Source of the DNA: CAWJAP01 sp963834365
GTDB taxonomy: Bacteria; Acidobacteriota; Vicinamibacteria; Vicinamibacterales; Vicinamibacteraceae
Direction: 5' to 3'
Length of the DNA: 64,000 nucleotides
NCBI GenBank assembly: GCA_963834365.1
Contig: CAWIBS010000035.1
Coordinates: 310,001-374,000, forward strand
In this document: positions 36,325-44,930 of the stretch, in pieces
How positions within the stretch are numbered: the stretch's first letter is position 1
Layout: every line of letters starts with the position of its first letter
Notes under the pieces: model-generated
Told to the model about the DNA's origin: nothing
Seen by the model: the letters and a program-made list of their open reading frames with translations, nothing else
Database searches by the model: none
Translations under genes and position numbers: made by a program

Positions 36325-38899
36325 GCGCTCGAGGTCGCTGTGGCGTGCGCCCCGCTACTGCCGACGCTGACGCCCACGATCACCGTGCGACCCAGGTTGC
36401 GCCAGCCGCTGTCGTAGTAGGTCGTCGTCGAACAGGTTGTCGAGCTTGACGTAGGCGCGAGCGGCAGCCGTGCGACCGGACCGACGCAAACCGATAGCCG
36501 CCGATGACCCCGGCTTTCGTGAAGCCGCGGATAGCGATAGGCGCGCGGACGCCCGGCGGCGAAGAACGGAGCCGTAGGTCGCCGAGCCGTAGAACACGTC
36601 GAACGTCGTGTCGAGACGATCGCTCCAGCGATGCGTCGCGACGAACGTCGCGGTGTGACGCGAAGACGGCCGGCACGACGGAAGAAGCCCGGAACCGTGA
36701 TGTCGTCCTCGGTCTCGGCCCGCGTGTAGGTGTAGGCCGCCGAGACGCGCAGCGTCGGCGCGGCCGCGCTTCGAGCCCGAGCTCGACGCCTCGCGAAAAG
36801 CCGCCCGATCCATTGAGGTAGCCGCCGAGTCGGCCGAACGGGATCGGTGTCCGGGCCGGATGCCGCCGCTGAAGTCGAACGCGGTCAGCGAACGGACGTC
36901 GATGTAGAAGACGGTCGCCGAGGCCAGCAGCCGATCGCCCCAGACAGATACTGATCGATGCCGGCATCGATCGACGTGTAGCGGTCGGGCTCGAGCCGCG
37001 GATCGCCGAACGGGGTGAAGATAATCGCCCCCGACACGGGATCGGTGGAGAATCCGCCGCCGAACCGCTCGTACAGCGCCGGCGCGCGATACGCGTTGCC
37101 GACGTGCGCCGCGCAGTTTCGTGCCGGCGCCGCGACAGCAGATACGCCGCCGACAGGTCGCCCGTCAGCGCGCGCGGCGGCGCCACGAGCGCGCACGCCG
37201 CTGCATAGACTTGTCGGTGCCGACGGCGTCGAAACGTACCGGCGTCGACACGCAGAACCCTGGAGCCCGTCCCGAGAGCGACAACTGCAGCCGCCGATCG
37301 ACCAGCGCCGAACTGCGCCGCGGCGAAGCCGGCATGCGCCTGCTGCGCTGATGCGCGTCTCGGTCTGCATCGCGGCGGCGCCGGCAGGTTGTTGTCCTGC
37401 ACGTCGTCGAAGCGCTCGTGCTCGAACTCATAGCCGGCGGACACGTTGATCCACGGGCGCGGCGGCCAGGTCGCGCGCAGGTCGACCGTGTCGATGTCGC
37501 CGAAGAAGTCCTGCAAGCTCTCTGCCGCCGGCTGGAAGCCGGCGCCGAGCGGGCCGTTGGTGTAGCGTGCGTGCGTGTGCACGCGCTGGTAGCTCGCCTG
37601 CCAGCTCAGCCCGACCAGACTGCTGTGCTGGAACCGCAGCGCGGTCGTGCAGAAAGCCGACGTGCGCAGGTTGTCGGGATCGTTGCGGCCGGAACGTAAG
37701 TGGCGTCGCCGATCGCGAACGGCAGTCGCCGGCATTCGCCAGTTCGATCTGCATCCGGCGCGAACCGGGATCGCGTCGACGATCGTCGCGTGCGGGATGT
37801 TGGCGGCCGGAATGCCGCTCGCGGTCGGGCTGGTGTTGAGCTCCACGCGGTCGCTCGAGGCCAGCAGGACCGCAGCCATGAGGTTCGTGGTCGGCGAGAG
37901 TGGTAGCGCACCGCTCCCTGCCCGCCGGTGCTCCGCGCGCGTCGTCGCCGTCGAGCCCGTCGAGCACGTTTTAACTGCAGCGCGCCAGCCGAGTAGCGCA
38001 GCCGGTCGTCGAGCGCGCCGCCGCCGATCGAACCGCGCGTCGCGGAACTGGCCGAGCGATCCGGCCTCGATCTGCGCCTCGGCGCGGAAGCGGCCCGCCG
38101 CCCTCCGCGTGCACGATGTTCACGACCCCGCCGACGGCGTTGGTGCCGTAGAGCGACGAGCCCGACCCGCGCAGCACTTCGACGCGATCGGCGGCGACGA
38201 AATTCAGCGTCCGACAGGAACGACGTGCGTCATCGCCTGGAGCGATCGCCGCATCGCGGAAGCGCATGCCGTCGACGAGCACGGCCGCGGCGTCCGGACG
38301 CAGGCCGCGGATGCGCATCTGCGCGAGCTGTCCCGGGCCGCCGCTGGTCGCGCACCTGCACGCCGGGCGTGAACCGCACGATCTCGCTCAGCGTAGGTCG
38401 TTGCGCGCGTGGATCTCCTGCGCATCGATGATCGAGACGGCCTTCGACGTCTTCCTGCGCGACCTGCGGCCGCCCGCCGCCGTCACGACGACGGCGTCGT
38501 CGATGCCCGCGACGCTCAGCGTCACGTCGTGCGTGGCGGGCGCATGCGCCGCGACGGTGACGAGCGTCGCGCTGCGCCGGAACCCCGCCTTTTCGACTTC
38601 GAGCGCGAACACTCCCGCCGGCAGCGGGTCGAAGCGGTACTCACCCCCGGCCCCGTGACGGTGCGGCGCGCCGCTGAGCCGTCGTCGCGGGCCGCGCGCA
38701 CGCTTGCGCCGGCGACAATGGCTCCCTGCGGGTCGGTGACACGTCCGCGCAAGGAAGAGATCTGCGCGAACGCGGGTGTCGCCAGCCACCCGGCGACGAA
38801 CAGCGCGATCGGGATCGCGTTCAGAAAGGATGCCGAGGCGGTGCCGCGCCGTCTCGACGCCAGACGCATCTGGCCGTTCTCGGTGTGTGTGCTGCGCAC
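36325..38899 (-). CDS. TonB-dependent corrinoid receptor (BtuB role), multiply frameshifted
   Basis: A GTG at 38899 (or ATG at 38869) opens a signal peptide (FLNAIPIALFVAGWLATPAF AQ). Next comes a carboxypeptidase-regulatory-like domain (SSLRGRVTDPQGAIVAGASV, then EYRFDPLPAGVFALEVEKAG), the TonB-box/plug (IDDAVVVTAAGG, SIIDAQEIHARNDL, RVEVLRGSGSSLYGTNAVGG) and beta-barrel strands ending AYVKLDNLFDDDYYDSGWRN in mixed frames. Roughly ten shifts interrupt the barrel, so the end is approximate. Corrinoid specificity rests on the cobalamin riboswitch in its leader (39023-39205) and the cbiZ, cbiB and cobQ neighbours. The regulatory domain at the N-terminus is an Oar-type feature not found in enterobacterial BtuB. 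Confidence 0.78.
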
Positions 38900-38985
38900 A
38901 TGCGTCCTCCGGAAGGGCGGCGGACAGGCGGCGGAGCAGGCGTGTCAGTGGAAGCGGAGGAGGCGATCCCAGGTTCCAGCGCATG

Positions 38986-39006
38986 CTTTCTGTTCTCCGC
39001 AGAAAG
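38986..39006 (-). promoter_or_regulatory. Hairpin between the riboswitch and the receptor gene (expression platform candidate)
   Basis: The inverted repeat CTTTCTG...CAGAAAG, with a seven-base loop, lies just downstream of the B12 box on the transcribed strand. It is well placed to act as the switching hairpin, though no clear U-tract or sequestered ribosome site identifies the mechanism. Confidence 0.5.
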
Positions 39007-39022
39007 TCAGCCGACATGAACC

Positions 39023-39205
39023 CTGGGTAGGTCTCCTGGCTCGGAGGGAGCAGGCGACTGGATGGTGTCGCTGCGTGTCGCTTCACCTTCCCCGGCCTGC
39101 CGGCCGAGTGGTCGTTCGAAGCGACGCGCCCTCGCTCACAGTGGCGGGACCGCGCCGGACTTGCACCGGACTTCCCTGTTATGCCCCTCGTGGGCACCCA
39201 AGGCC
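39023..39205 (-). ncRNA. Cobalamin riboswitch
   Basis: Read on the minus strand, the leader has the conserved core in order: AACAGGGAAGTCCGGTG, CAAGTCCGGCGCGGTCCC, GCCACTGTGAGCG, and after a variable arm the B12 box GAGCCAGGAGACCTACC near the 3' end. These match the P3-P6 core and the GCCACTG and AGxCAGGAGACC signatures of the class I (AdoCbl) riboswitch. It binds adenosylcobalamin and normally represses downstream expression. It lies between cbiB and the TonB receptor gene, so it most directly controls the receptor, cobQ and possibly the transporter. The sequence here appears free of indels. Confidence 0.95.
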
Positions 39206-39211
39206 CGACCG

Positions 39212-40157
39212 TTATATCACGATCCACAGCCCCGCCGCCGCGAGCGTGGCGGCGAGGAGACCCGTGACCGTGACGAGCAGCATCGCGCGCTGAAGGTCGC
39301 TGCGATTGCCGGCCGGCGGGTCGGCCGGATCGCCAATCCACAGATCGGTGACGAGCGCGCCGCTCATCCAGATCGGTCCGACGAGGCGGCGCTGGATGGC
39401 GCCGGCGGTCGCGGCTTCGCTCCAGCCGGAGTTCGGCCCGGGCAGAACCGCGTGCTGGGCAAGGCCGATCGCGAACGCTTTCGCGCCCGGACAGCCGCGG
39501 CAGGACGGCGGCGACGGCGGCGAGGAGCAGCCACGTGAGCCGCGCCGGCACGAAGTTCATCACGTCGTCCAGCCGCGCGCCGCACCAGCCGAAGCGCAGA
39601 TAGCGCGGCGTCTTGTAGCCGACCATCGAGTCCATCGTGCTGACGACCTTGAACAGCACGAGGCCGGGCAGGCCGGCGAGCACATACCAGAAGATCGCGC
39701 TGGTGAAGCCGTCGGTCAGGCTCTCGCTGAGGCTTTCGATCGCGGCGCGCCGGCAGGCGGCGGCGTCCATGCGATCGGTGTCGCGCCCGACGAGCGCGCG
39801 ACACCGCGCGCCGGGCGCCCGGCGAGATCGTCCGAACCGAGCGCGCGCTCGACGCGCCAGACGTGCTGCAGCAGATCGCCGAGCGCGAGCAGGCTGTAGA
39901 GCGAGAAAGAGGTGCAGCACCCAGCCGGCCCAGCGTGACGAGTCGAGCGCGAGCGAGCAGCGCGATCGAGCCGCCGACCCACGCTGACGCCAGCAGCAGC
40001 ACGAGCGCGATGCCGCCGCCGTAGCCGTCCGCCCCGATCCGCCGGAGGCCGCGCTCGACGGCACGCGAGCGACGCGCCGATCAGCCGGACCGGATGCAGC
40101 GGGTAGGCCGGATCGCCGAGCGCGAGGTCGAGCGACGACGGCGGCAGCGAGGATCAC
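39212..40157 (-). CDS. cbiB: Adenosylcobinamide-phosphate synthase (CbiB/CobD), frameshifted
   Basis: A GTG at 40157 opens a hydrophobic N-terminus; the conserved LDLALGDPAYPLHPVRLIG lies one frame over. The central block AIESLSESLTDGFTSAIFWY then VLAGLPGLVLFKVVSTMDSM, VGYKTPRYLRFGWCGARLDD and VMNFVPARLTWLLL is diagnostic for this inner-membrane enzyme. It attaches (R)-1-amino-2-propanol phosphate to adenosylcobyric acid. The C-terminus is ALVTDLWIGDPADPP in another frame and ends LWIVI with TAA at 39212. Several shifts, notably near 40135, 39890-39760 and 39480. It starts 25 bases after the cbiZ stop, consistent with its accepting the cobyric acid released by CbiZ. Confidence 0.85.
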
Positions 40158-40181
40158 CGGATCGGCGGCGAGCAGCGCCGC

Positions 40182-41329
40182 TCAGCGCGTCCGCCACTTC
40201 TCGCTCCAGCCGAGCGCGAGCGCGGCGAGCGACGAGCGCTTCGGTTCCGCGTCCCGCCGACGCCAGCAGGCGGGCGCGAAACTCCGGCCAGCGATCGGGC
40301 TGCGCCGCAAGGCTCGCGGCGAGCGACGCGGCCTGCTGCGCGGCGGCGTCGCGCGCCACCGACGTCGGGCAGCGTGCCGTGCCGGATGCGATCGAGCACG
40401 CGCCGCCAGCGCATGGGCGGCGGCGCCGACCAGCGGCTCGTAGAACGACGGCCTTGCTGTTGCGCCGGAGGAGCTCGAGATCGGCCCCGGTCGAGCAGCG
40501 GCGCGAGCTCGTCGAAGATCGTGGCCTCCGAGACGCCGTAGCGTCCCAGCGCGTGGAAGATGCCGCGCGTGTAGCTCGGCTCGAGCCCGTTCTGCCAGCG
40601 CAGCGCCTCGAGCGTCGCGTCACGCACCGCGAGGCCGACGAGCTCGCCGAACTTCATGTGCGGGCTCGCCGACGTGAGGGGCCGCGCCCCGTCGAGCGGC
40701 GCCGCGACGCGAACTGATCGGTGCCGGTGCCGGTCGCCAGATCGGGCGAATAGCAGCTCGGCACGGCCAGCCGCTGCAGCGCCGCGCTCTTGCCTTCCGT
40801 CATCGTCACGACCACGCGCGCGAGCGCGCCCGGCGTGAGCGGCGTGTTCACCAGGAGCATCGTGTTGATCGTGCCGGCGACCTCGGGCACCCGGCTCATG
40901 CCCTCGGACGTTTCCCGCCACCGCGCGGGGTCGCCCGCGCACACGGCGTTGGTCTGCACGCCGGCGGTCACGATCGCCAGGACGGTCACTGGACCATCGG
41001 TCAGCTCGGCCCATCGCCGCATAGTGCATGTTGGCCGCGGTGCCCATCGTCACCGTCGCCTCTGCAGGCCGGCCGATCTCGCCGCAGACCGCGTCGTGGT
41101 AGGCCTCGGGTCCGCTGCTCGTCACGGTGTGGAACCGCGCGTCGTGCCCCGCGCCCTCGCAGCTCTGGTGATTGACGAGATGCCGGACGTGGCTGGTCAC
41201 GCCGCCGTTGCGCGCCGACGTGCTGCACACGGCGTGCGGCTCGAGCAGGTCGGCCACGAGATAGCGACCCCGGCGCCGGACCTCTGCGGCGGGTGATGAA
41301 TGCAGCAATTCCCAATCAAGGTTCGACAT
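40182..41329 (-). CDS. cbiZ: Adenosylcobinamide amidohydrolase (CbiZ) with C-terminal extension, frameshifted
   Basis: The ATG at 41329 opens MSNLDWELLHSSPAAEVRRR and YLVADLLEPHAVCSTSARNG, followed in the next frame by VTVLAIVTAGVQTNAVCAGD and TINTMLLVNTPLTPGALARV, VVTMTEGKSAALQRLAVPS. This is the CbiZ pattern, including the AGVxTNA and EGKSAALQ motifs. CbiZ hydrolyses the aminopropanol amide of adenosylcobinamide or pseudocobalamin to free adenosylcobyric acid for remodelling by CbiB. After GELVGLAVRDATLEALRWQN a further 150 residues (YTRGIFHALGRYGVSEATIF and onward to ALALGWSEKWRTR, stop at 40182) extend beyond the catalytic domain; their role is unclear. At least four shifts occur. Confidence 0.8.
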
Positions 41330-41369
41330 GCGTCGTGACGACATTGTGCCTGTGATCGGTCGTACGGGT

Positions 41370-41580
41370 ACGGGCTACGGTGCTGCGGACTACGGGCTCC
41401 GAGTCTGGCTGCCGGTACTAGCAGCGTCTTGGGCCTCGGTCCTCGGTCTTCAGTCTTCGGTTGGTCTTCAGTCAGGGCTACGGACTACGGGCTAGGGGCT
41501 GCGGACTACGACCACTGCGAATGCTCTGGCTGGCCTGTAGCCTGCAGCCCGTAGCCTGTAGCCTGATCTGTGTTGACGAG
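41370..41580. repeat. Mixed CTACGGGCTA / GGTCTTCGGTCTTC repeat array
   Basis: The gap between divergent cbiZ and porin genes (41330-41611) is almost wholly repetitive. CTACGGACTACGGGCTA-type words occupy 41370-41400 and 41475-41515, GGTCCTCGGTCTTCAGTCTTC occupies 41430-41475, and inverted copies (GTAGCCTGCAGCCCGTAGCC) occupy 41535-41570. Direct and inverted copies within 100 bases could pair. No promoter consensus is evident apart from the palindrome at 41595. Confidence 0.75.
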
Positions 41581-41594
41581 CCGGCCGTTTCGAT

Positions 41595-41618
41595 GATTCA
41601 ATACACGTATTTTGAATC
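41595..41618. promoter_or_regulatory. A/T-rich palindrome overlapping the porin start
   Basis: GATTCAA (41595-41601) and TTGAATC (41612-41618) form seven-base inverted arms around ATACACGTAT, itself nearly palindromic. The A/T content stands out from the high-GC surroundings. The proposed TTG start at 41612 is inside the right arm. It resembles an operator for a dimeric repressor; the regulator is unknown. Confidence 0.5.
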
Positions 41619-42763
41619 TTCGAAATCTGGTCCATGGGCTCTCGTGCCTGTTGATGGGATGGGCTGTGCCTGCGAGCGCGCAGCCGACGCCCCCGCCGGC
41701 AGCCGAAGCCGAGGCTGAGGAGCGGGCAACCGGTCTCTCCGGCTACATGGACTTTCACTTCAACAAGTTCGAGCACGAGGACGGCCGGCTCGACTTCCAC
41801 CGCTTCGTCCTGCTCGTGACCCACCGGTTCAGCGATCGCATCCGGTTCGTCGGCGAGCTCGAGCTGGAGCACGCGCTCGTCGAAGGTCTGGAGGAAGCCG
41901 GCGAGCTGGAGCTCGAGCAGGCCTACGTGGACTTTCTCTTCACCCGCGGTTTCAACGTGCGCGCGGGCATGCTGCTCATGCCGGTCGGCATCATCAACGA
42001 GCGCCACGAGCCGCCGGTCTACTACGGCGTCGAGCGGCCGTTCGTCGACACGGTCATCGTCCCCACGACGTGGTTCGAAGTCGGCGCGGGCGTGCATGGC
42101 GAGCTGGGACGCGGGTTGCGGTATCGCGCGTATGTGACCTCCCCGCTCGACGCCGCGCAGTTCAGCGCCGACGAGGGGGTGCGGGAGGGACGGCAGAAAG
42201 GCGCGGAGACCAACATCGGCCGACCGGCGGGGACGGGACGTCTCGAGTACGTGGGCGTGCCCGGGCTCACGGCCGGCGCCAGCCTCTGGTCGGGCCGTTC
42301 AGGCTTCCAGTTCCGGCCCCGGTTCGACGTGCCGGTGACCGTCGGCGCGGCCGACGCGCGCTATGCGCGTGATCGGCTCGAGCTGCGGGCGCAGTTCGCA
42401 CAGGTCGCCATCAAGAACGCAGCGCTCCTCAACGACGCGCTCGCGCGCCAGACCGGCGTCGATCCGAATGTCGCGAGAACCCTGCGCGGGTGGTACGGCG
42501 AAGCCGGATACCGCGTCGTGTCCGGCGCCTCATGGGGCGAGATCGGCGTCTTCGGCCGCTACGAGAACTTCGACACGCAGTTCCGCATGCCGGCGGGCTA
42601 CCTGCCGCTGAAGGAGTTCGATCGCGACGCCTGGGTCGTCGGCGCGACCTACTGGCCCGACCCCGACATCGCGGTGAAGATCGACTACGCGATCTTGCGG
42701 AATCAAAGCGCCGTCATCAAGGCGCCGGACTCGTTCAACGTCGGGCTCGGGTGGTGGTTCTGA
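41612..42763 (+). CDS. Outer-membrane porin-like protein
   Basis: Translation from TTG at 41612 gives 383 residues with a signal peptide (LVHGLSCLLMGWAVPASAQ); no better start exists because an ATG at residue 16 would lose the hydrophobic core. The mature part has repeated amphipathic strands (LSGYMDFHFNKFEHEDGRLD, FRPRFDVPVTVGAADARYAR) and ends FNVGLGWWF, a barrel-type aromatic terminus. An acidic segment (VGELELEHALVEGLEEAGEL) lies in the first third. The layout resembles phosphate-selective porin O/P-like proteins. The stop overlaps the start of the cupredoxin gene (TGATG at 42761-42765), linking the porin to periplasmic redox proteins. Confidence 0.82.
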   Translation: MNLRNLVHGLSCLLMGWAVPASAQPTPPPAAEAEAEERATGLSGYMDFHFNKFEHEDGRLDFHRFVLLVTHRFSDRIRFVGELELEHALVEGLEEAGELELEQAYVDFLFTRGFNVRAGMLLMPVGIINERHEPPVYYGVERPFVDTVIVPTTWFEVGAGVHGELGRGLRYRAYVTSPLDAAQFSADEGVREGRQKGAETNIGRPAGTGRLEYVGVPGLTAGASLWSGRSGFQFRPRFDVPVTVGAADARYARDRLELRAQFAQVAIKNAALLNDALARQTGVDPNVARTLRGWYGEAGYRVVSGASWGEIGVFGRYENFDTQFRMPAGYLPLKEFDRDAWVVGATYWPDPDIAVKIDYAILRNQSAVIKAPDSFNVGLGWWF

Positions 42764-43122
42764 TGACTCGTCTACTCGTAATCGCGCTGACGGCCGTCCT
42801 GGGCGCGGTGCTGACCGGGCGCGCGCACCAGACAGACCAGCCACCCCAGGTCGTCGAGATCACGGCGGAGCGCTTCAGCTTCACGCCGTCGGAGATCCGG
42901 GTGAAGGTCGGTACGCCGATCGAGTTCCGGGTGCGCAGCGACGACACCAATCACGGGTTCCGCATCCTCGGGACCGCCGTCAACGCCCGCGTCCCCAAGC
43001 GTGGCAAGGGCGTCGTGACCGTCACCTTCCAGCCGTCGTCTGCCGGCCGCTACACCTTCGAGTGCTCGAAGCTGTGTGGCGCGGGCCACGAGTTCATGCG
43101 CGGCATCCTGATCGTCGAGTGA
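42763..43122 (+). CDS. Periplasmic cupredoxin with CuA-type copper motif
   Basis: 119 residues with a signal peptide (MTRLLVIALTAVLGAVLTG) and one cupredoxin domain. FSFTPSEIRVKVGTPIEFRV, DDTNHGFRILG and GRYTFECSKLCGAGHEFM give the CxxxCxxxHxxM pattern plus an upstream His, the binuclear CuA ligand set of cytochrome oxidase subunit II. There is no subunit II transmembrane hairpin, so this is a soluble or lipid-free relative. It is translationally coupled to the porin, and the di-haem gene starts nine bases after it. An electron-carrier role between the di-haem protein and another partner is likely but not shown by sequence. Confidence 0.85.
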   Translation: MTRLLVIALTAVLGAVLTGRAHQTDQPPQVVEITAERFSFTPSEIRVKVGTPIEFRVRSDDTNHGFRILGTAVNARVPKRGKGVVTVTFQPSSAGRYTFECSKLCGAGHEFMRGILIVE

Positions 43123-43131
43123 GGTCGTTGC

Positions 43132-44346
43132 ATGCGCCTGCTCTTCCCCGGCCCTCATCGTTCATCCGTCCTCGTGGTCACGATCGCGGTCTTCGCGGTC
43201 GCGGTCTTGGCGGTCGCGATCGTCGGCGCGCAGTCGCGGGCGACCCGACCCGGCGATCCGCTGCCCGGGGTGTCACCGGTCGAGTTCGAGGAATTCCGCC
43301 TCGGCCTCGACGACTTCCTCGAAGTGGAAACCTCCGAGGAGGGCCTGGGCCCGGCCTTCAACGGCACCAGCTGCGCCGCGTGCCACAACGTGCCGGCGGT
43401 GGGCGGCGCCGGCACCATCACCGAGTTGCGGGTGGCGCGGCGGGCGGCCGACGGCGGCTTCGAGGCGCTGGACGACTCCGGGGAGACCCTCTTTCACCTC
43501 TTCTCGGTGCCGGGGCACGCGTGTCAGCCGATCGTGCCGGACACGGCGACGGTCTTCGCGCGCCGGGCGCCGATTCCCCTCTTCGGCGCCGGCCTCGTCG
43601 AAGCCATTGCCGACGACACCCTCGTTGCGCTGGAGGATCCGTTCGATCGGAACGGGGATGGCGTGAGCGGACGCGCCGCCCGCCTCACCGACGTCGGGAC
43701 AGGTGAGCCGCGGATCGGCCGGTTCGGCTGGAAGTCGCAGCACGCGACGCTCCTCGCGTTCGGCGCCGACGCCTACCGCAACGAGATGGGCATCACCAAC
43801 GACCTGTTTCCGCAGGAGATGGCGCACGGCATCACGCCCGATCGCCTCCGGGTCTGCGATCCCATTCCCGATCCGGAGGACATCGCGGACGTGCGGACCA
43901 GGCGCCGCGGCATCGACAACTTCGCCAGCTTCATGCGGCTGCTCGCGCCCACCGATCGCGGGCCGGAGAGTGACGGGACGCGGGTCGGCCAGCAGGTGTT
44001 CACGGCGATTGGATGCGTCGCCTGTCACGTGCCGGCGCTGACGACCGGGCCGAGCGCCAACCCGCTCTTCGATCGCAAGCCGGTGGCCCTGTTCTCGGAC
44101 CTGCTGCTGCATGATGTCGGGACCGGGGACGGCATCCGGCAGGTCGCCGCCCAACCCGAGGAGATCAGGACGCCCGCTCTCTGGGGACTGCGCCTGCGGC
44201 GGCCGCTGCTTCACGACGGATCGGCGGGGACGATCGAGGACGCCATCGGACGCCATCGTGGCGAGGCGGAGATGGCGCGGCGCGGCTACGATCGCCTCGG
44301 CGACAGCGATCGTGCGGCGCTGCTCGCGTTCCTGAAGTCGCTGTGA
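43132..44346 (+). CDS. Di-haem c-type cytochrome (DHOR family)
   Basis: An intact 404-residue protein with an N-terminal membrane segment (VLVVTIAVFAVAVLAVAIVG). Haem sites are CAACHNVPAVGG near residue 82 and CVACHVPAL near 299. FGAGLVEAIADDTL, GRFGWKSQHATLLAFGADAY, NEMGITNDLFP and LRRPLLHDGSAGTIEDAI are typical of the di-haem thiol-oxidoreductase family (PF06537). The enzyme sits in the periplasm. It is co-transcribed with the CuA cupredoxin and the porin. The partner reaction is unknown; peroxidase, metal oxidation or electron export are options. A related but distinct protein is encoded at 26927. Confidence 0.9.
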   Translation: MRLLFPGPHRSSVLVVTIAVFAVAVLAVAIVGAQSRATRPGDPLPGVSPVEFEEFRLGLDDFLEVETSEEGLGPAFNGTSCAACHNVPAVGGAGTITELRVARRAADGGFEALDDSGETLFHLFSVPGHACQPIVPDTATVFARRAPIPLFGAGLVEAIADDTLVALEDPFDRNGDGVSGRAARLTDVGTGEPRIGRFGWKSQHATLLAFGADAYRNEMGITNDLFPQEMAHGITPDRLRVCDPIPDPEDIADVRTRRRGIDNFASFMRLLAPTDRGPESDGTRVGQQVFTAIGCVACHVPALTTGPSANPLFDRKPVALFSDLLLHDVGTGDGIRQVAAQPEEIRTPALWGLRLRRPLLHDGSAGTIEDAIGRHRGEAEMARRGYDRLGDSDRAALLAFLKSL

Positions 44347-44349
44347 CGC

Positions 44350-44458
44350 GCCGCAAAGCCGGGCTGAAGCCCGGCGCCACGGACGGGGGCTGCGGGCTCC
44401 GGACTACGGGCTACAGGAAGATCTTCCCGTAGTCTGCAGCCCGTAGCCTGTAGTCAAG
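44350..44458. repeat. Hairpin GCCGGGCTGAAGCCCGGC plus CTACGGGCTACAGG repeats
   Basis: Between convergent genes lies one strong hairpin (44360-44377) followed by CTGCGGGCTCCGGACTACGG and GCTACAGGAAGATCTTCCCGTAG, then inverted GTAGTCTGCAGCCCGTAGCC. The direct and inverted CTAC words can pair around GAAGATCTTC. It may serve as a bidirectional terminator. Confidence 0.75.
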
Positions 44459-44459
44459 A

Positions 44460-44819
44460 TCACCCGTGGGCGTTGGCGTCGGCCTTCAGCCACTCGGCGA
44501 TGGCTTCGCGGCTCCACTGATGGTGATCGTTCAGGTGGATGATGATCGCTCCGAGCGGCAGCCGCTTCTTCGCACACGCCGGGCAGATGCGCACCTGGTT
44601 GTCGAGGCAGTCGAACAGGAGATCGAGTCGCCTCGGCTTGATGCCATCGGCTTCGCGCGGCAGGCGGTAGATGCCCTCGTACGCCGCGCCCAGCGCGCAC
44701 GAGCTGCGGCGGCCGCGGAAGTACTCGCCAAACGACTGTTCGGGGCGCCGCTCAATCCCCTCGAGAATGGCGTCGGCGAGCTCGCGTTCCTGGAGGTGCA
44801 GCGATTCGACCATGACCAT
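44460..44819 (-). CDS. Small conserved protein with CxxC and HLND-HH motif, function unknown
   Basis: 119 residues from the ATG at 44819 (MVMVESLHLQERELADAILE). The frame is open 19 residues further upstream but without a start context. Features are a CALGAAYEGIYRL segment, a CxxC pair in VRICPACAKKRLPLG, and IIHLNDHHQWSREAIAEWLK at the C-terminus. A zinc-binding role for the cysteines is possible. I do not recognise the family by name, although the HLND...WSRE ending recurs in small hypothetical proteins. It lies between the di-haem operon and PEP carboxylase. Confidence 0.7.
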   Translation of the reverse strand: MVMVESLHLQERELADAILEGIERRPEQSFGEYFRGRRSSCALGAAYEGIYRLPREADGIKPRRLDLLFDCLDNQVRICPACAKKRLPLGAIIIHLNDHHQWSREAIAEWLKADANAHG

Positions 44820-44930
44820 GGCGGGACCTCGTGTGGTCCTGATTCTACGCTCTCTGCGCAACGCCAGCGCAGGCAAACTCCGGACGTCGTCACATTCCCG
44901 CGAACGGACGGTGTCCGGAAGCGGCGGCGC

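Noticed and set aside
40182..41329. CobT (nicotinate-nucleotide-dimethylbenzimidazole phosphoribosyltransferase)
   Set aside because: Considered because of the cobalamin context, but the AGVxTNA, EGKSAALQ and N-terminal motifs are those of CbiZ.
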